From positions 1,178,001 through 1,242,000 of the forward strand of contig NZ_OY762929.1 of NCBI RefSeq assembly GCF_963666675.1: 64,000 bases of DNA, given 5' to 3'. This document shows, one piece after another, positions 34,778-44,163 of this stretch. The notes under the pieces are model-generated. The model worked only from the letters and a program-made list of their open reading frames with translations, was not told where the DNA came from and did not search any database. The DNA is from an uncultured Desulfobacter sp. GTDB taxonomy: Bacteria; Desulfobacterota; Desulfobacteria; Desulfobacterales; Desulfobacteraceae. Position 1 is the first letter of the stretch. Every line of letters starts with the position of its first letter. Made by a program: the position numbers and the translations under genes.

Positions 34778-36113
34778 CCGTCATATTCCTTTTCTTTTTA
34801 AACCGCTCGGAATGCAGACTTTCCTCTGATAACAAAACCTTGACAGGTATTTTATAAGATTCAAGCCGCTCCTTGCAGAAAATTCTCATGGCTGATTTAA
34901 ATTCCGACAGAGAAACAGTAGCTTCGAGCTTTACAACAGCCGCAACCATCTGACCGGTAAGGGGATTGGAAGCACCATAAACCACCACATCCTCAACTTC
35001 AGGCATGCTCTGCAAAACAGATTCAACTTCCACCGGGAAAACCTTATTGCCCCCCACATTGATCAGTTCGCTCTCCCTTCCCAATATTTTCAACCAATCG
35101 CCATTCCGCTCCACCATATCACCGGTATCAATGTATCCATCCTCAAAAGGACTTACCGCATTCAAATATCCCAACATGGAATATGCTGATTTTATCCAGA
35201 GCCTGCCGTCCTTAATCCTGACATCAAAACCATTTCCACCGACTTTAACCCACAACGTGCCGTCTTCCCTGGATTTCGTTTGGAGGATACCGGTTTCGGA
35301 AAGGCCATACGTCTGTTTGAACCTTACACGGGGAAGGAGCGATTGAATCCTTTTCAATGTAATTTCCTGCATGGGCTCGGTGCCGTACGTGATCAGCTTC
35401 AAACTGGACAAGTCATAACGATTGATCATATTCGAAAGAATCAACAGGTTTAAGAAAGTCGGAGACGTTGGCAGAAGTTCCCCTTGGTTGTTCTGAATAC
35501 ATTGACATACCTCTTCCGGCATTCTTGATTCTGGAATGACCAGCACTCCCCCGTTCCAAAGGCTGTACAAGAGGGTATTAACGCCACCAATATGATCCAT
35601 CTGAAGGAATATTAACGTCCGCCAGGATTTTCCACCGGCTTTATACGCCCCTGCAAGCCGGTCCAGATTGTGAACTATTCCTTTTGGAGAACCGCTGCTT
35701 CCGGAGGAAAAAAGAACAAGCCCGGCATTCCCCATAGATCGAAGCTGACGGTACAGGTCATTATTAAATGAAGCAGCATTCCTTTCTCTGATAAAAATCT
35801 GATTGTTCTCGTCAATCCCTGCAACAACACTGACGCCTGCGATCTCCATGAAATCGTCATGCTTTTGCAGGGAATCTTTTGAAAGTGGAACAATAATATT
35901 CCGGTTCCGGGCCAAGGCCAGAAAAAGTGCTACGCCCTGAAAAGAATAATCCGTCATGGCTCCTGCCACACTTCCGGGAGGTATGTGTTCAGCCATCTGA
36001 CCTTGAAAAAAAAGTACCTGTGCCGCCAACTCGTTGAATGAATAAGAACGGCCCCTGTCGATCATACAGGGTTGATCCGCGTATTTGCCTATTTGTTTCA
36101 GTAAACAATTCAT
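34761..36113 (-). CDS. Adenylate-forming (ANL) acyl/aryl ligase
   Basis: About 450 residues. LFSSGSSGSPKGIVHN is the ATP-binding motif A3, QTYGLSETG is A5, YIDTGDMVE is A7, and the C-terminal subdomain (GRESELINVGGNKVFPVEVE) has the hinge. The A10 region SERFKKKRNM keeps the lysines. It should activate a carboxylic acid as acyl-AMP and load it on CoA or on the ACP encoded two genes upstream. The ATG at 36113 is chosen over an earlier TTG that would overlap the SDR gene; GGGGTGAG precedes it. The gap to the SDR stop is four bases. Substrate is not readable from sequence. Confidence 0.88.
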   Translation of the reverse strand: MNCLLKQIGKYADQPCMIDRGRSYSFNELAAQVLFFQGQMAEHIPPGSVAGAMTDYSFQGVALFLALARNRNIIVPLSKDSLQKHDDFMEIAGVSVVAGIDENNQIFIRERNAASFNNDLYRQLRSMGNAGLVLFSSGSSGSPKGIVHNLDRLAGAYKAGGKSWRTLIFLQMDHIGGVNTLLYSLWNGGVLVIPESRMPEEVCQCIQNNQGELLPTSPTFLNLLILSNMINRYDLSSLKLITYGTEPMQEITLKRIQSLLPRVRFKQTYGLSETGILQTKSREDGTLWVKVGGNGFDVRIKDGRLWIKSAYSMLGYLNAVSPFEDGYIDTGDMVERNGDWLKILGRESELINVGGNKVFPVEVESVLQSMPEVEDVVVYGASNPLTGQMVAAVVKLEATVSLSEFKSAMRIFCKERLESYKIPVKVLLSEESLHSERFKKKRNMTGEERC

Positions 36114-36117
36114 AATC

Positions 36118-36825
36118 TCACCCCACTCCGCCAAGGTAAATCACCTGTCCGGTAATCATGCCGGACAAAGGAGAAAGAAAAAAATCAATCACATTGGAAA
36201 CATCCTGGAACTCTGCAAGTTTATGAATCGCCTGTTGTTTGACAAGGGCATTGATCTTTTCTTCTCCCACACCTTTAATCAGGTCCGTACGGATCGGAGC
36301 CGGACCCACCGCATTACAGGTAATGTTCATTGCACCCAATTCCTTTGCCAGAATCCGGGTCATGGTCTCCACAGCGCTTTTAGACGCGGCATAAAGGCTC
36401 TCGCCAGCCAACCTTAAAGGAACAGCCACAGTCGAAAAATTCACAATTCTTGGACATTCGGAATTCTTAAGAAACCGGACAGATTTCTGAAGGACGGAAA
36501 AGCTGCCAAGTACATTGACGGAAAAAATTTTCTGGGCTGTTGTATAAGGAGTTAGATTGAGCAGATTCATACTTGCAATCCCGGCGTTGTTAATGATCGC
36601 ATCAATTTTTCGTGTTTGTTTTTTTATGAGATCAAACATCCCGGTAATACTTTGTTCATCCGCCAGGTCCGTTTGAATCCAATTGAACCTGTCATGCTTT
36701 AATTCCGGTTCGTGTCTGGAACATCCGTATACAACCCAGCCTTTTTCAAGGTAATATTCTGTAAGATATTTTCCAATCCCCCGGCTGGAACCGGTAATCA
36801 GCATGGTGGAATGATCAGCATTCAT
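36118..36825 (-). CDS. SDR-family oxidoreductase, FabG-like
   Basis: 235 residues from the ATG at 36825 (GGAG site before it; upstream open frame overlaps the ACP gene). LITGSSRGIGKYL binds NAD(P), NNAG (INNAGIAS) and the catalytic YAASK (Y..SK) are present, and the C-terminus IYLGGVG is typical of 3-oxoacyl-ACP reductases. In its place between ACP and ligase it could reduce a 3-oxoacyl-ACP to a hydroxyacyl-ACP used to decorate the polymer. It overlaps the ACP gene by 11 bases, which suggests coupling. Confidence 0.88.
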   Translation of the reverse strand: MNADHSTMLITGSSRGIGKYLTEYYLEKGWVVYGCSRHEPELKHDRFNWIQTDLADEQSITGMFDLIKKQTRKIDAIINNAGIASMNLLNLTPYTTAQKIFSVNVLGSFSVLQKSVRFLKNSECPRIVNFSTVAVPLRLAGESLYAASKSAVETMTRILAKELGAMNITCNAVGPAPIRTDLIKGVGEEKINALVKQQAIHKLAEFQDVSNVIDFFLSPLSGMITGQVIYLGGVG

Positions 36826-37117
36826 TTTTGACTTTCTCCAAAATATATTGGGAAAGACCTGAAATTGTGCGGAAAGGACTGTTTTTTTGAGACAGGGCAT
36901 GATCATCTAAAATTGTAATCTGAATCCCTTGATCATCAAACCCATCTTCAAGGTCCATCAGCAGATTCAAAAGTCCCATGGAATCAAGATGACTGCCCTC
37001 TCCAAACAATACATGATCAGGTTCAATGGTTATTTGCCCGGATTCTACCAGCCCCATGTTTAATCTTTCAATGCAAGCGACAATTGATACTTCAATCTGA
37101 TCTCTCGTTATATCCAT
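36815..37117 (-). CDS. Acyl carrier protein
   Basis: 100 residues, acidic, with LDSMG (D45-S46) for phosphopantetheine attachment. Helix pattern matches ACP: VSIVACIERLNMGLVESGQ before, MGLLNLLMDLEDGFDD after. It is a dedicated ACP, longer than housekeeping AcpP and not beside fatty-acid synthesis genes. A strong site GGAGG precedes the ATG. It leads a run of ACP, SDR, ligase, hexapeptide acyltransferase and acyltransferase 3, a complete set to load, reduce and transfer an acyl group. Confidence 0.92.
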   Translation of the reverse strand: MDITRDQIEVSIVACIERLNMGLVESGQITIEPDHVLFGEGSHLDSMGLLNLLMDLEDGFDDQGIQITILDDHALSQKNSPFRTISGLSQYILEKVKNEC

Positions 37118-37147
37118 CTCGCCTCCTCTCCATTAGGTTAGGTTTAT

Positions 37148-40100
37148 CTATATAGGTTTATCTGAAATAATAATCCGATTTTTCTTTTTAGATACACGAA
37201 CCTTTTCCAACGTGATTAAACCATATCGATCAAACAACACAATTCCTTTTTGGACTTCAGTTTTATTCGGGGCGATATTTTTCCAAAAAACCTTTTTTCC
37301 TTCCGGCCAATGAAATTTTTGCACTCGCCTCGGGGTAATATCAACGGTGCAGGTCGATTCAGGTGCTTCGTTCATTAAAGCAGTCGTCATTTCGAATCGG
37401 CCCGGTTCATCAATAATAGACTGATCTTCCCAGAACAACCACCTGTTAATCTGTCCGGTCTGGTCGCCATCGCTGGGGTCCCCATTCCCAGGATTATCAT
37501 CAAGGCTACAGTGAGTGAATGCCGGTAAAGGCCTATCAACGCGAATATCCAAAGGCATGACCCGTTGGCTTCCATTTCCAGGCATAACGGTTCGCTCTCC
37601 ATGGCCCTTTTGTCCCCACATAAAGAGATGAGGACGGCGAGTGTTTTGAAGCGCATTTAGAAATTCAACAGCCTGTTCCCATCCAATCTGGCTGTCATTT
37701 TTCCCATTACAAAACGTAAGAAAACCTATCTCTGCTTTTGGATGCGCATATAAGTATTTTGCGTCGTTATAATAATCCCAGACAGGTGTCCCATCTTCGA
37801 ATAAAACTTGGTATTCAGGGTTTCCCCAAACTTTTTCATATGAACTCCTAAATTGTGGAGATTTTTCAGGAATATGAACACCGACCCAGGATCTTGCCCA
37901 GGCAATTTGCTTTGGATAACGAATGGCTGTCATCAAGCTGCCGGATCCTCCCATGGAAGAACCCGCAATAAATGTTTGGGATAAGTCAATCTGCCATTTA
38001 GAATTTTGCTTAAGATAAGATAAAAATGAAAAAAGACGATTCGTCGTATAGGGTATTATTCTCCCGTTTCGCCATTCGTGTGCTGATTTCGGTGGATCGT
38101 CAGAAAAGAAGTTTTCATGATATCCAGTCCACCAGTCATATGGGAATTGGTTCGATGCAAGTAGAATAGCCCCTTTTTCTGCATTATTCCACCAGGCGTA
38201 TCCGCCGAGAAGATTTCCTCCCCAGGCGTGAAGATGAATACCCACCGGAGCTGGAACCTTCACATTTTTAGGAACAGCTACCAGGTAATCAAAAGGCATA
38301 TTCACTTTACTTGCATTGGGTGGAGACTCCCAGCGGGTATAAAAATATAAGGTGGCATTTCCAATATATTGAAAGCTATCAGGGGTCTCAACTCGCTGGA
38401 GTATGGGGCTTCCAGGCCCAATCCTCTCTTGAACAGGAACCTTTAATGAATTGCTGTCAATCCTGATCTCTTTATTTTCACGGCCTTTGATTAGGGCTGT
38501 GACAGCGTAAAAAAAAGGTCCTTGTTCATTCGATTTAAAAACAAAAAATCCCTTGTTTATATCCAAAGGATTCTTTTGCTTTCTTAGAACATACCTAACG
38601 GCTTTCCTATTTGCATACTTTTCCTGGTTTGTGTAAATTCCATAAAAATATTGATTCCAACCTGAAAAAGAATCAGTGGATGCTATGGGGGTTAATCCGT
38701 CTATGCTGTTAATCTGTTTTTCGGATCGATATAAATTATATGTGATGCCGTTCTGATTTTTTTTGTGTGTTTGGAAAAATTTACCATAGCTGGGAGCGGG
38801 TTGCTTAAAATAGCTACTCACCATATCGAAAGTCAAAAATGTTTGCCCATTAGTATGCCAGGCTTCTATTCCCGATACCTGCTTTGAAAGGATATCCCGG
38901 ACCTCTATCTCCAATACATTGCTGGAGATATTTCCTAAAATAGCTTTGAATCGGTATTTCCCAGGAGTGGAAATTGAAAATTTCGGGTTGGCAGGATCAA
39001 TACCGTTTACTTTTTTGTTAATACACTGCAGTTGATCAGGATCTATTGTTTTTTTTGTACCGTCTTCATATATTACCTCTGAATTTAACCGGGCCAAGTC
39101 ATATCCGTGGCTATAAATGGAGGGTTTGCTGGAAGATAAGATTACTTTCTGAATACGTCTCGCTTTTGTTGTACTATTTTGATCCGCACCAATATTTATA
39201 TTTGATTTTGGAGATACATTAAGATTTGGAAAAAAAATTCCTTTACCGTGAACAGCTTTGATGTAGCCGTCAAGGTTAAGATTCCCCTCTTTAGGGGAGA
39301 CAAACCAGGAGTTTCTAGCCGAGGTGACGTTGTTGAATACCTGAGCGGTTCCCCCGTCTCTATCCCGAATGCTTTTATTAGATAGATTATTTGAAATTAC
39401 AATGTCATGTGAATCTTTAAATCGATACTCGATAGCATTGGGATAAGCTGAGTCGATGTAAATCGTATTATTAAAAACAGATATTTGGCTTGCATTGCAT
39501 AGATAAATACCGGTGTCTCTTACAACATGAATGTAATTATTAACAATTTGACCCGAGACAAGTGGTGAGTTATCAAGCCCAAACATCACCCCTCGATCAC
39601 AATTGATAATTTTGTTGTTTGTAACAATGATGTTTTGGGAGTGATTCCAGAAATGAATCGCACCTTCTGTTAGTTTCCCTCCAGGATTGCGTATGTTTCT
39701 GAATACATTATTTTTAACCACCCACTTTTCACCATGGTGAATATCAATACCGCCGGTATAAAATTGAAATGCCTGACCTCGGGAAAATTCAAAAATACAG
39801 TTTTTGATCAACCCATTAGAGGCAAATCTATTTGGCGTTCGTTTGTCATATGAGCCTTTAAGTAGTTGCTCTCCGGTATCATAAAAGTGGACATTGCTGA
39901 TGGATATGTTTTTAATTCCCTCTTCACCATGTATCTGAACGGCGTGGCGTTTTGTCTCTCCAATTTTTAGATTTTCTAAATATACGTGATTCCCTTTGAT
40001 ACTGAATACATTCGTAACATTTCCTTCTAGACCTTTGCCCTTAATTGTAACAGCATCTTTTTTTCCTGAAGCACTTTTGTAAGTAACATAGTCCCCTGTA

Positions 40101-40303
40101 ATCGTTATTACGTTAGGAACATTGTATGTGCCATCTTGCAGTAATACCGTCAGATTCCCTTTTGCATTCTGTTTGACTGTTTCCATAAGCTCATTAACGT
40201 TAGAAACAATAACTGTTTCAGCAAAGGCAATGGCCTCCAATGATACTACAAGGAAGCATATGAATAGACTAAAGCTTACCGGTCTGATGACATAGCGTTT
40301 CAT
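37148..40303 (-). CDS. Right-handed beta-helix protein fused to alpha/beta hydrolase
   Basis: 1051 residues from the ATG at 40303, which gives a signal peptide (YVIRPVSFSLFICFLVVS...AFA); an earlier in-frame start would bury it. Residues about 30-390 are a parallel beta-helix (ISISNVHF, VVKNNVFRNI, NIIVTNNKIINCDRGV), as in polysaccharide lyases and epimerases. Next come beta-sandwich linkers. From about residue 660 an esterase-like alpha/beta hydrolase follows, with GSSMGG near residue 795 (GXSXG nucleophile) and a late GHGE as candidate His. A secreted carbohydrate lyase/epimerase joined to a carbohydrate esterase is the likely reading. It overlaps the ligase stop by one base (TAATG). Confidence 0.78.
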   Translation of the reverse strand: MKRYVIRPVSFSLFICFLVVSLEAIAFAETVIVSNVNELMETVKQNAKGNLTVLLQDGTYNVPNVITITGDYVTYKSASGKKDAVTIKGKGLEGNVTNVFSIKGNHVYLENLKIGETKRHAVQIHGEEGIKNISISNVHFYDTGEQLLKGSYDKRTPNRFASNGLIKNCIFEFSRGQAFQFYTGGIDIHHGEKWVVKNNVFRNIRNPGGKLTEGAIHFWNHSQNIIVTNNKIINCDRGVMFGLDNSPLVSGQIVNNYIHVVRDTGIYLCNASQISVFNNTIYIDSAYPNAIEYRFKDSHDIVISNNLSNKSIRDRDGGTAQVFNNVTSARNSWFVSPKEGNLNLDGYIKAVHGKGIFFPNLNVSPKSNINIGADQNSTTKARRIQKVILSSSKPSIYSHGYDLARLNSEVIYEDGTKKTIDPDQLQCINKKVNGIDPANPKFSISTPGKYRFKAILGNISSNVLEIEVRDILSKQVSGIEAWHTNGQTFLTFDMVSSYFKQPAPSYGKFFQTHKKNQNGITYNLYRSEKQINSIDGLTPIASTDSFSGWNQYFYGIYTNQEKYANRKAVRYVLRKQKNPLDINKGFFVFKSNEQGPFFYAVTALIKGRENKEIRIDSNSLKVPVQERIGPGSPILQRVETPDSFQYIGNATLYFYTRWESPPNASKVNMPFDYLVAVPKNVKVPAPVGIHLHAWGGNLLGGYAWWNNAEKGAILLASNQFPYDWWTGYHENFFSDDPPKSAHEWRNGRIIPYTTNRLFSFLSYLKQNSKWQIDLSQTFIAGSSMGGSGSLMTAIRYPKQIAWARSWVGVHIPEKSPQFRSSYEKVWGNPEYQVLFEDGTPVWDYYNDAKYLYAHPKAEIGFLTFCNGKNDSQIGWEQAVEFLNALQNTRRPHLFMWGQKGHGERTVMPGNGSQRVMPLDIRVDRPLPAFTHCSLDDNPGNGDPSDGDQTGQINRWLFWEDQSIIDEPGRFEMTTALMNEAPESTCTVDITPRRVQKFHWPEGKKVFWKNIAPNKTEVQKGIVLFDRYGLITLEKVRVSKKKNRIIISDKPI

Positions 40304-41616
40304 TAATTTTTTACCTTCATCATGTTGTAACTTTTTTTGAGACAAATCTGATATAGAGCATTGTTGAACAGCAGTAGGACAAAAAAGATTTCGTAATTAT
40401 TCAAACTCAAAAATAAGGAACAGGTTACCATTCCGGTAAACGAAGCTGTGCTGGCTCTGGAATATAAATCTATTTTCCTTTTTTCTTCATCTTCAGGGAA
40501 AAATTTGCACCAATACCAAATTTTTTTTGAGCGAAGATAAAAACCCAAAATAATCGCTATATAAGCAAACCCTGCTCCGATACCAGATTCTGCGACATAC
40601 TGGACAAAAGTATTATGCGCAACCATGGGCCTGCTTCCACCAAAACTGGTCATAGCGCTGACAAAAGATCCCAAGCCAACACCTGTCAGCGGATGGGCCT
40701 GAACCATACGAAATCCACATGACCACGCCATCAAGCGGTCTTCGGCAGACTTGTCGCCCTGGTAATCAGAAATCATTTGACTTCTATCATCCATCACATT
40801 ACCTGCCTGCCACTGATAAAATAATAAGAAAAAGGTCAAAAGTGGTATCGCCATTATTTTTTTTTTTGAAAGCAATAAAACGCATAACAGAACAGAGGCG
40901 ATTCCAAGTAAGCCGCCCCTGGATCCCGTCAGAAAAACAGCATGCCAGCTTAAAGGGATAGTGGCCCACAACCCCCAACGCAGCCAAAGCCTTTTAACCT
41001 GCCACCCCAAGTAATATACAAAAGGGCCTCCGGTGACAAACACCATCGCAAACGCATTTTCATCGCCATAAATGGAACCTGTACTGCCGATCGGGCCTCT
41101 CAAGCGCCCAAGGTTAAATTGAGACCAGTTTTGTGACAAATATTGATCATTTGCCCAATAAGTTAGGTAGAGGGTTGATACAACAAATACAATAATTAAG
41201 TAATGCAGTTTGTTGATTTGGTTGATTTCCAAAGATGCACAAAAATAAAAAATGAATACGGTGTTGCTTAAATGTAATAAATCGGTAGGACTTAACCCGG
41301 AATGGCTAAAATATGAAACATAAGGTCCTGAATGGTAAGAGAAAACTATGAAAAACCAAAGAAGTGCCGGCCAGAGATTTTGCCGATTCAATAGGAAATG
41401 ATAGTCTTTTTCGGTGGTAAAAAGCGAAATTCCAATGCCGCTTAATGTAGAAAGCGCCACGATTAAAGATACCCGCAATCCTTCGAAATTCCACCACCAA
41501 ATATATTGCGGGCCAAGAATCGCTAACAGGTAGTATGCAATTATTCCGATCCACGGCTTTCGCAGAGTTGTGCAACCTGTTGAGGCAATTAATAAGACAA
41601 GAATCAGTTTTCCCAT
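40303..41616 (-). CDS. O-antigen-ligase-like protein, exosortase-associated type
   Basis: 437 residues with about ten membrane helices. Near the N-terminus GPQYIWWWNFEGLRVSLIVA and later a large periplasmic loop region with GVGLGSF and MVAHNTFVQ are characteristic of Wzy/WaaL proteins, in particular the putative O-glycosylation ligases of exosortase loci. Such enzymes polymerise or transfer lipid-linked glycans in the periplasm. It could be the polymerase of this polysaccharide or attach it to PEP-CTERM proteins; sequence does not decide. It is not an exosortase: no Cys/Arg/His triad in the expected helices is seen. Confidence 0.85.
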   Translation of the reverse strand: MGKLILVLLIASTGCTTLRKPWIGIIAYYLLAILGPQYIWWWNFEGLRVSLIVALSTLSGIGISLFTTEKDYHFLLNRQNLWPALLWFFIVFSYHSGPYVSYFSHSGLSPTDLLHLSNTVFIFYFCASLEINQINKLHYLIIVFVVSTLYLTYWANDQYLSQNWSQFNLGRLRGPIGSTGSIYGDENAFAMVFVTGGPFVYYLGWQVKRLWLRWGLWATIPLSWHAVFLTGSRGGLLGIASVLLCVLLLSKKKIMAIPLLTFFLLFYQWQAGNVMDDRSQMISDYQGDKSAEDRLMAWSCGFRMVQAHPLTGVGLGSFVSAMTSFGGSRPMVAHNTFVQYVAESGIGAGFAYIAIILGFYLRSKKIWYWCKFFPEDEEKRKIDLYSRASTASFTGMVTCSLFLSLNNYEIFFVLLLFNNALYQICLKKSYNMMKVKN

Positions 41617-41635
41617 TATATATATTTACATAGAT

Positions 41636-42886
41636 TTATTGGGTTAATTTAGGAGGGGAATAGTTTAATTTTGTCTTATAAAAAAAGATAATAGTAAATA
41701 ATGCCATGATTGTATATGAAATGGAAGATGCAATAGCGGCACCAGCGGCACCATAAATGGGTATGAGTTTAAAATTAAAAAATAAATTAACGAAAAGGCC
41801 GACTAAGTTAACGACAAGCATCCAAGAGGGATTTCCTCTTGCAGAAATATCCACGCCTAATATTCTAACAAATGGATACATCATGATACCAGGTAAAAGA
41901 TACAGCAACGGATGATATGATGGTAAGTATTGCTTACCGTAAACCATTAATATCGCAACTTTCCCAAAACCAATGATTAATAAACTACCTATGCAAATAA
42001 TAATAAATGAAGAAGACATGACTTTTATAGTTTGAGTTTTCGTATTAAATGATTTGGAAGCAACATTCGGGAATAAAACCATAGAAACTGAATCAGGAAG
42101 TATCCAAATAATTTCAGCAAAAGAAACAGCAATTGAATAGAATCCGACTATTTTATCATCAGATGTTATATACTTAAGCAGGTAAATATCTATTCTTAAG
42201 TTAAGATACGAAATTAACATAGCGGCATATATGAATATGCCGTACTTCAAGAATTTCGACCACACTTTTATATTTATTGGGGGTAAATTTAAAAGCCCTT
42301 TGAACGAATGTATCGTGAAGACTGCTGTTAAAAAATAAAAAATTACATTAGCAATGATTATACCATCTATTTCGTATCTAAAAATTACAACGAAAATGAA
42401 AACAGAAAGTAATTTTATTATATTGGTAATGATAGAAATGTTATTTGAGAGAGTAATTCTATTTAACCCAATTATAATTCTATTAAGAAAGTTAGTTAGA
42501 AATACAAACGGAATGAAAATGAGAGAAAAAATAATCCATCTTTGAGGGAAGTCACTCCATAAATAACTATGAAAAGGGTAAAGTAAAATATATAATAAAA
42601 TTGAGAATGCACTTAAAATAAGAGTGGCCCAAAAGGCAGACCCCAATATTAAATCCAACGATATTTCTTTATTCGCGGAAAAATAGCTGAAGGCACTGCC
42701 AAGGCCAAAATTCAATGTCATGAAAAGGACCATTGGTAAATTCAGTATTAAAATTGCTTTACCGTTATTTTCTGGTCCTAAATACCTAGCAACAATAATG
42801 CTACTAATTAGACCAATGCCCATCAACCCAAACTTAGAACATACCGTAAATAGAATGTTTTTGTAAAAAAGGGACCTATTCATCAT
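41636..42886 (-). CDS. Wzx-type polysaccharide flippase
   Basis: 416 residues, strongly hydrophobic, about twelve helices. FYKNILFTVCSKFGLMGIG, IIVARYLGPENNGKAILIL is the usual Wzx/MOP N-terminus, and GVDISARGNPSWMLVVNLVG sits in the second half. It should flip the lipid-linked repeat unit across the inner membrane. Together with the following GT-like gene it is clearly richer in AT than the flanking EPS genes, which fits recent acquisition as a unit. Confidence 0.9.
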   Translation of the reverse strand: MMNRSLFYKNILFTVCSKFGLMGIGLISSIIVARYLGPENNGKAILILNLPMVLFMTLNFGLGSAFSYFSANKEISLDLILGSAFWATLILSAFSILLYILLYPFHSYLWSDFPQRWIIFSLIFIPFVFLTNFLNRIIIGLNRITLSNNISIITNIIKLLSVFIFVVIFRYEIDGIIIANVIFYFLTAVFTIHSFKGLLNLPPINIKVWSKFLKYGIFIYAAMLISYLNLRIDIYLLKYITSDDKIVGFYSIAVSFAEIIWILPDSVSMVLFPNVASKSFNTKTQTIKVMSSSFIIICIGSLLIIGFGKVAILMVYGKQYLPSYHPLLYLLPGIMMYPFVRILGVDISARGNPSWMLVVNLVGLFVNLFFNFKLIPIYGAAGAAIASSISYTIMALFTIIFFYKTKLNYSPPKLTQ

Positions 42887-42894
42887 ATGATATA

Positions 42895-44100
42895 TTACTT
42901 TATATAAATAAGCCTTTTCGGAACTCTATTAAATTTATATTTTCCTCTTGAAATTGCATAATCGGAAAAAAAATTAGTCGCTATGTTTCTTACGAAAAGG
43001 GCCAATTCTTCATTTACCGTCTCTAAGTTGACAATAAATTGTCCCCCAATTTCTAAAATTGTATACAAATATTTTATTGTTGACTCCGTAACGAGTTTAG
43101 AGTTCTTTTGACTAAAATCTTCAAGGACTACTTCCTGAACTTTGAAGCCGAAGAAAGAGGTGTTCTCGATTATATTATTGGAATCTGAGTCGGAATTAAG
43201 CAAATCAATGTTAAAAAAACCTGGTTTATTAATAGAGCCATTAGAGTACCTTAATCTAACGCATCCCTGAAATTCATTTCGTGGAACCTGTCTATTTTTC
43301 AATAGTTGATTTCCCCATCCTAAAAAGGAACTAATCCTTGTCCTGGCATGTATAAAATTTATTTTTTTTTTATTAATGTCTCTCTCTTTGCCACCTCTAT
43401 ATTCTTCTATAATATATTTACTTTTCCTGTGAGACTTTGATAAATATTGAATAGATTTATTTCCATATTGGTTTTCAACCATGGCACCAAATATTCTAAG
43501 CGAAGAATTGGCCAGCAAAATATTGTCCCCTTTTTTGATTGGCATTTTCATCAATATATTTTCTGCTATATCCTTATCACAAAAGAAACAAGAACCACGA
43601 ATAACAGACCATTCCTTTGTTATAATATCAAATCCCTTGTTCAAAGCCCATAAAACATCTTCGGGAAAAGAATTAAAAACTTCTTCCCTTTTTTGAACAG
43701 GAGAACTATTCCCTACAACTTTAACATTTTTTCTACTAATTATAGTTCTAAATTCAGAAATAAAGCCATGTGACTTAATGATAATATCATCTTGTAAAAA
43801 CAAATAATGATCTGAAATTTTTTCGGCAGAATCCTGCCACAACAAAAATTGTTGAAATCCACCCCAATCCCAGCCCTCATTTTTTTTAAAAATAACTAAT
43901 ATGTTATTTTCTTTAAAATAATTTAGTAATTTAAAATTTATTTCATCAATGCGCTTGTGTGATAAAATATAAATTCTGATATCTCCATAAATTTGCTCTT
44001 CTTTGATTTGAACAACTTCTTTTATGAGAGCATCATACAATTCCTTGTATTTAAAATGCCAACCACACAGTACTATAGATAGCTTTTCAGTAACACTCAT
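42895..44100 (-). CDS. GT-A-like glycosyltransferase with C-terminal methyltransferase-like region
   Basis: 401 residues from the ATG at 44100. The N-terminal 260 residues have KKNEGWDWGGFQQFLLW and YLFLQDDIIIKSHGF, an N-x-G-x-D motif and an acidic DD like metal-binding GT-A enzymes related to rhamnan-synthesis proteins. The C-terminal 130 residues (GFFNIDLLNSDSDS, VQEVVLEDFSQ, LYTILEIGGQFIVNLET) follow the late part of class I methyltransferases (NVDL..., vLEHF, vLKPGG-like) but lack the SAM glycine loop, so this is either a remnant or a non-catalytic module. AT-rich; no strong ribosome site. Confidence 0.6.
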   Translation of the reverse strand: MSVTEKLSIVLCGWHFKYKELYDALIKEVVQIKEEQIYGDIRIYILSHKRIDEINFKLLNYFKENNILVIFKKNEGWDWGGFQQFLLWQDSAEKISDHYLFLQDDIIIKSHGFISEFRTIISRKNVKVVGNSSPVQKREEVFNSFPEDVLWALNKGFDIITKEWSVIRGSCFFCDKDIAENILMKMPIKKGDNILLANSSLRIFGAMVENQYGNKSIQYLSKSHRKSKYIIEEYRGGKERDINKKKINFIHARTRISSFLGWGNQLLKNRQVPRNEFQGCVRLRYSNGSINKPGFFNIDLLNSDSDSNNIIENTSFFGFKVQEVVLEDFSQKNSKLVTESTIKYLYTILEIGGQFIVNLETVNEELALFVRNIATNFFSDYAISRGKYKFNRVPKRLIYIK

Positions 44101-44163
44101 AGTTTTCAACCATACATTTATGATTACAAAATACTTTCGATATAAACCAATTTTGCAGAAAGA

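Noticed and set aside
37140..37163. Direct repeat AGGTTTATCT spaced 14 bases at the 3' end of the beta-helix gene
   Set aside because: Only two short copies, no inverted partner and no match to the heptamer family; probably chance or slippage.
40303..41616. Exosortase (EpsH/XrtA)
   Set aside because: Multi-helix membrane protein in the right kind of locus, but its length, large periplasmic loop region and motifs match an O-ligase/polymerase; the exosortase Cys-Arg-His residues are not seen.
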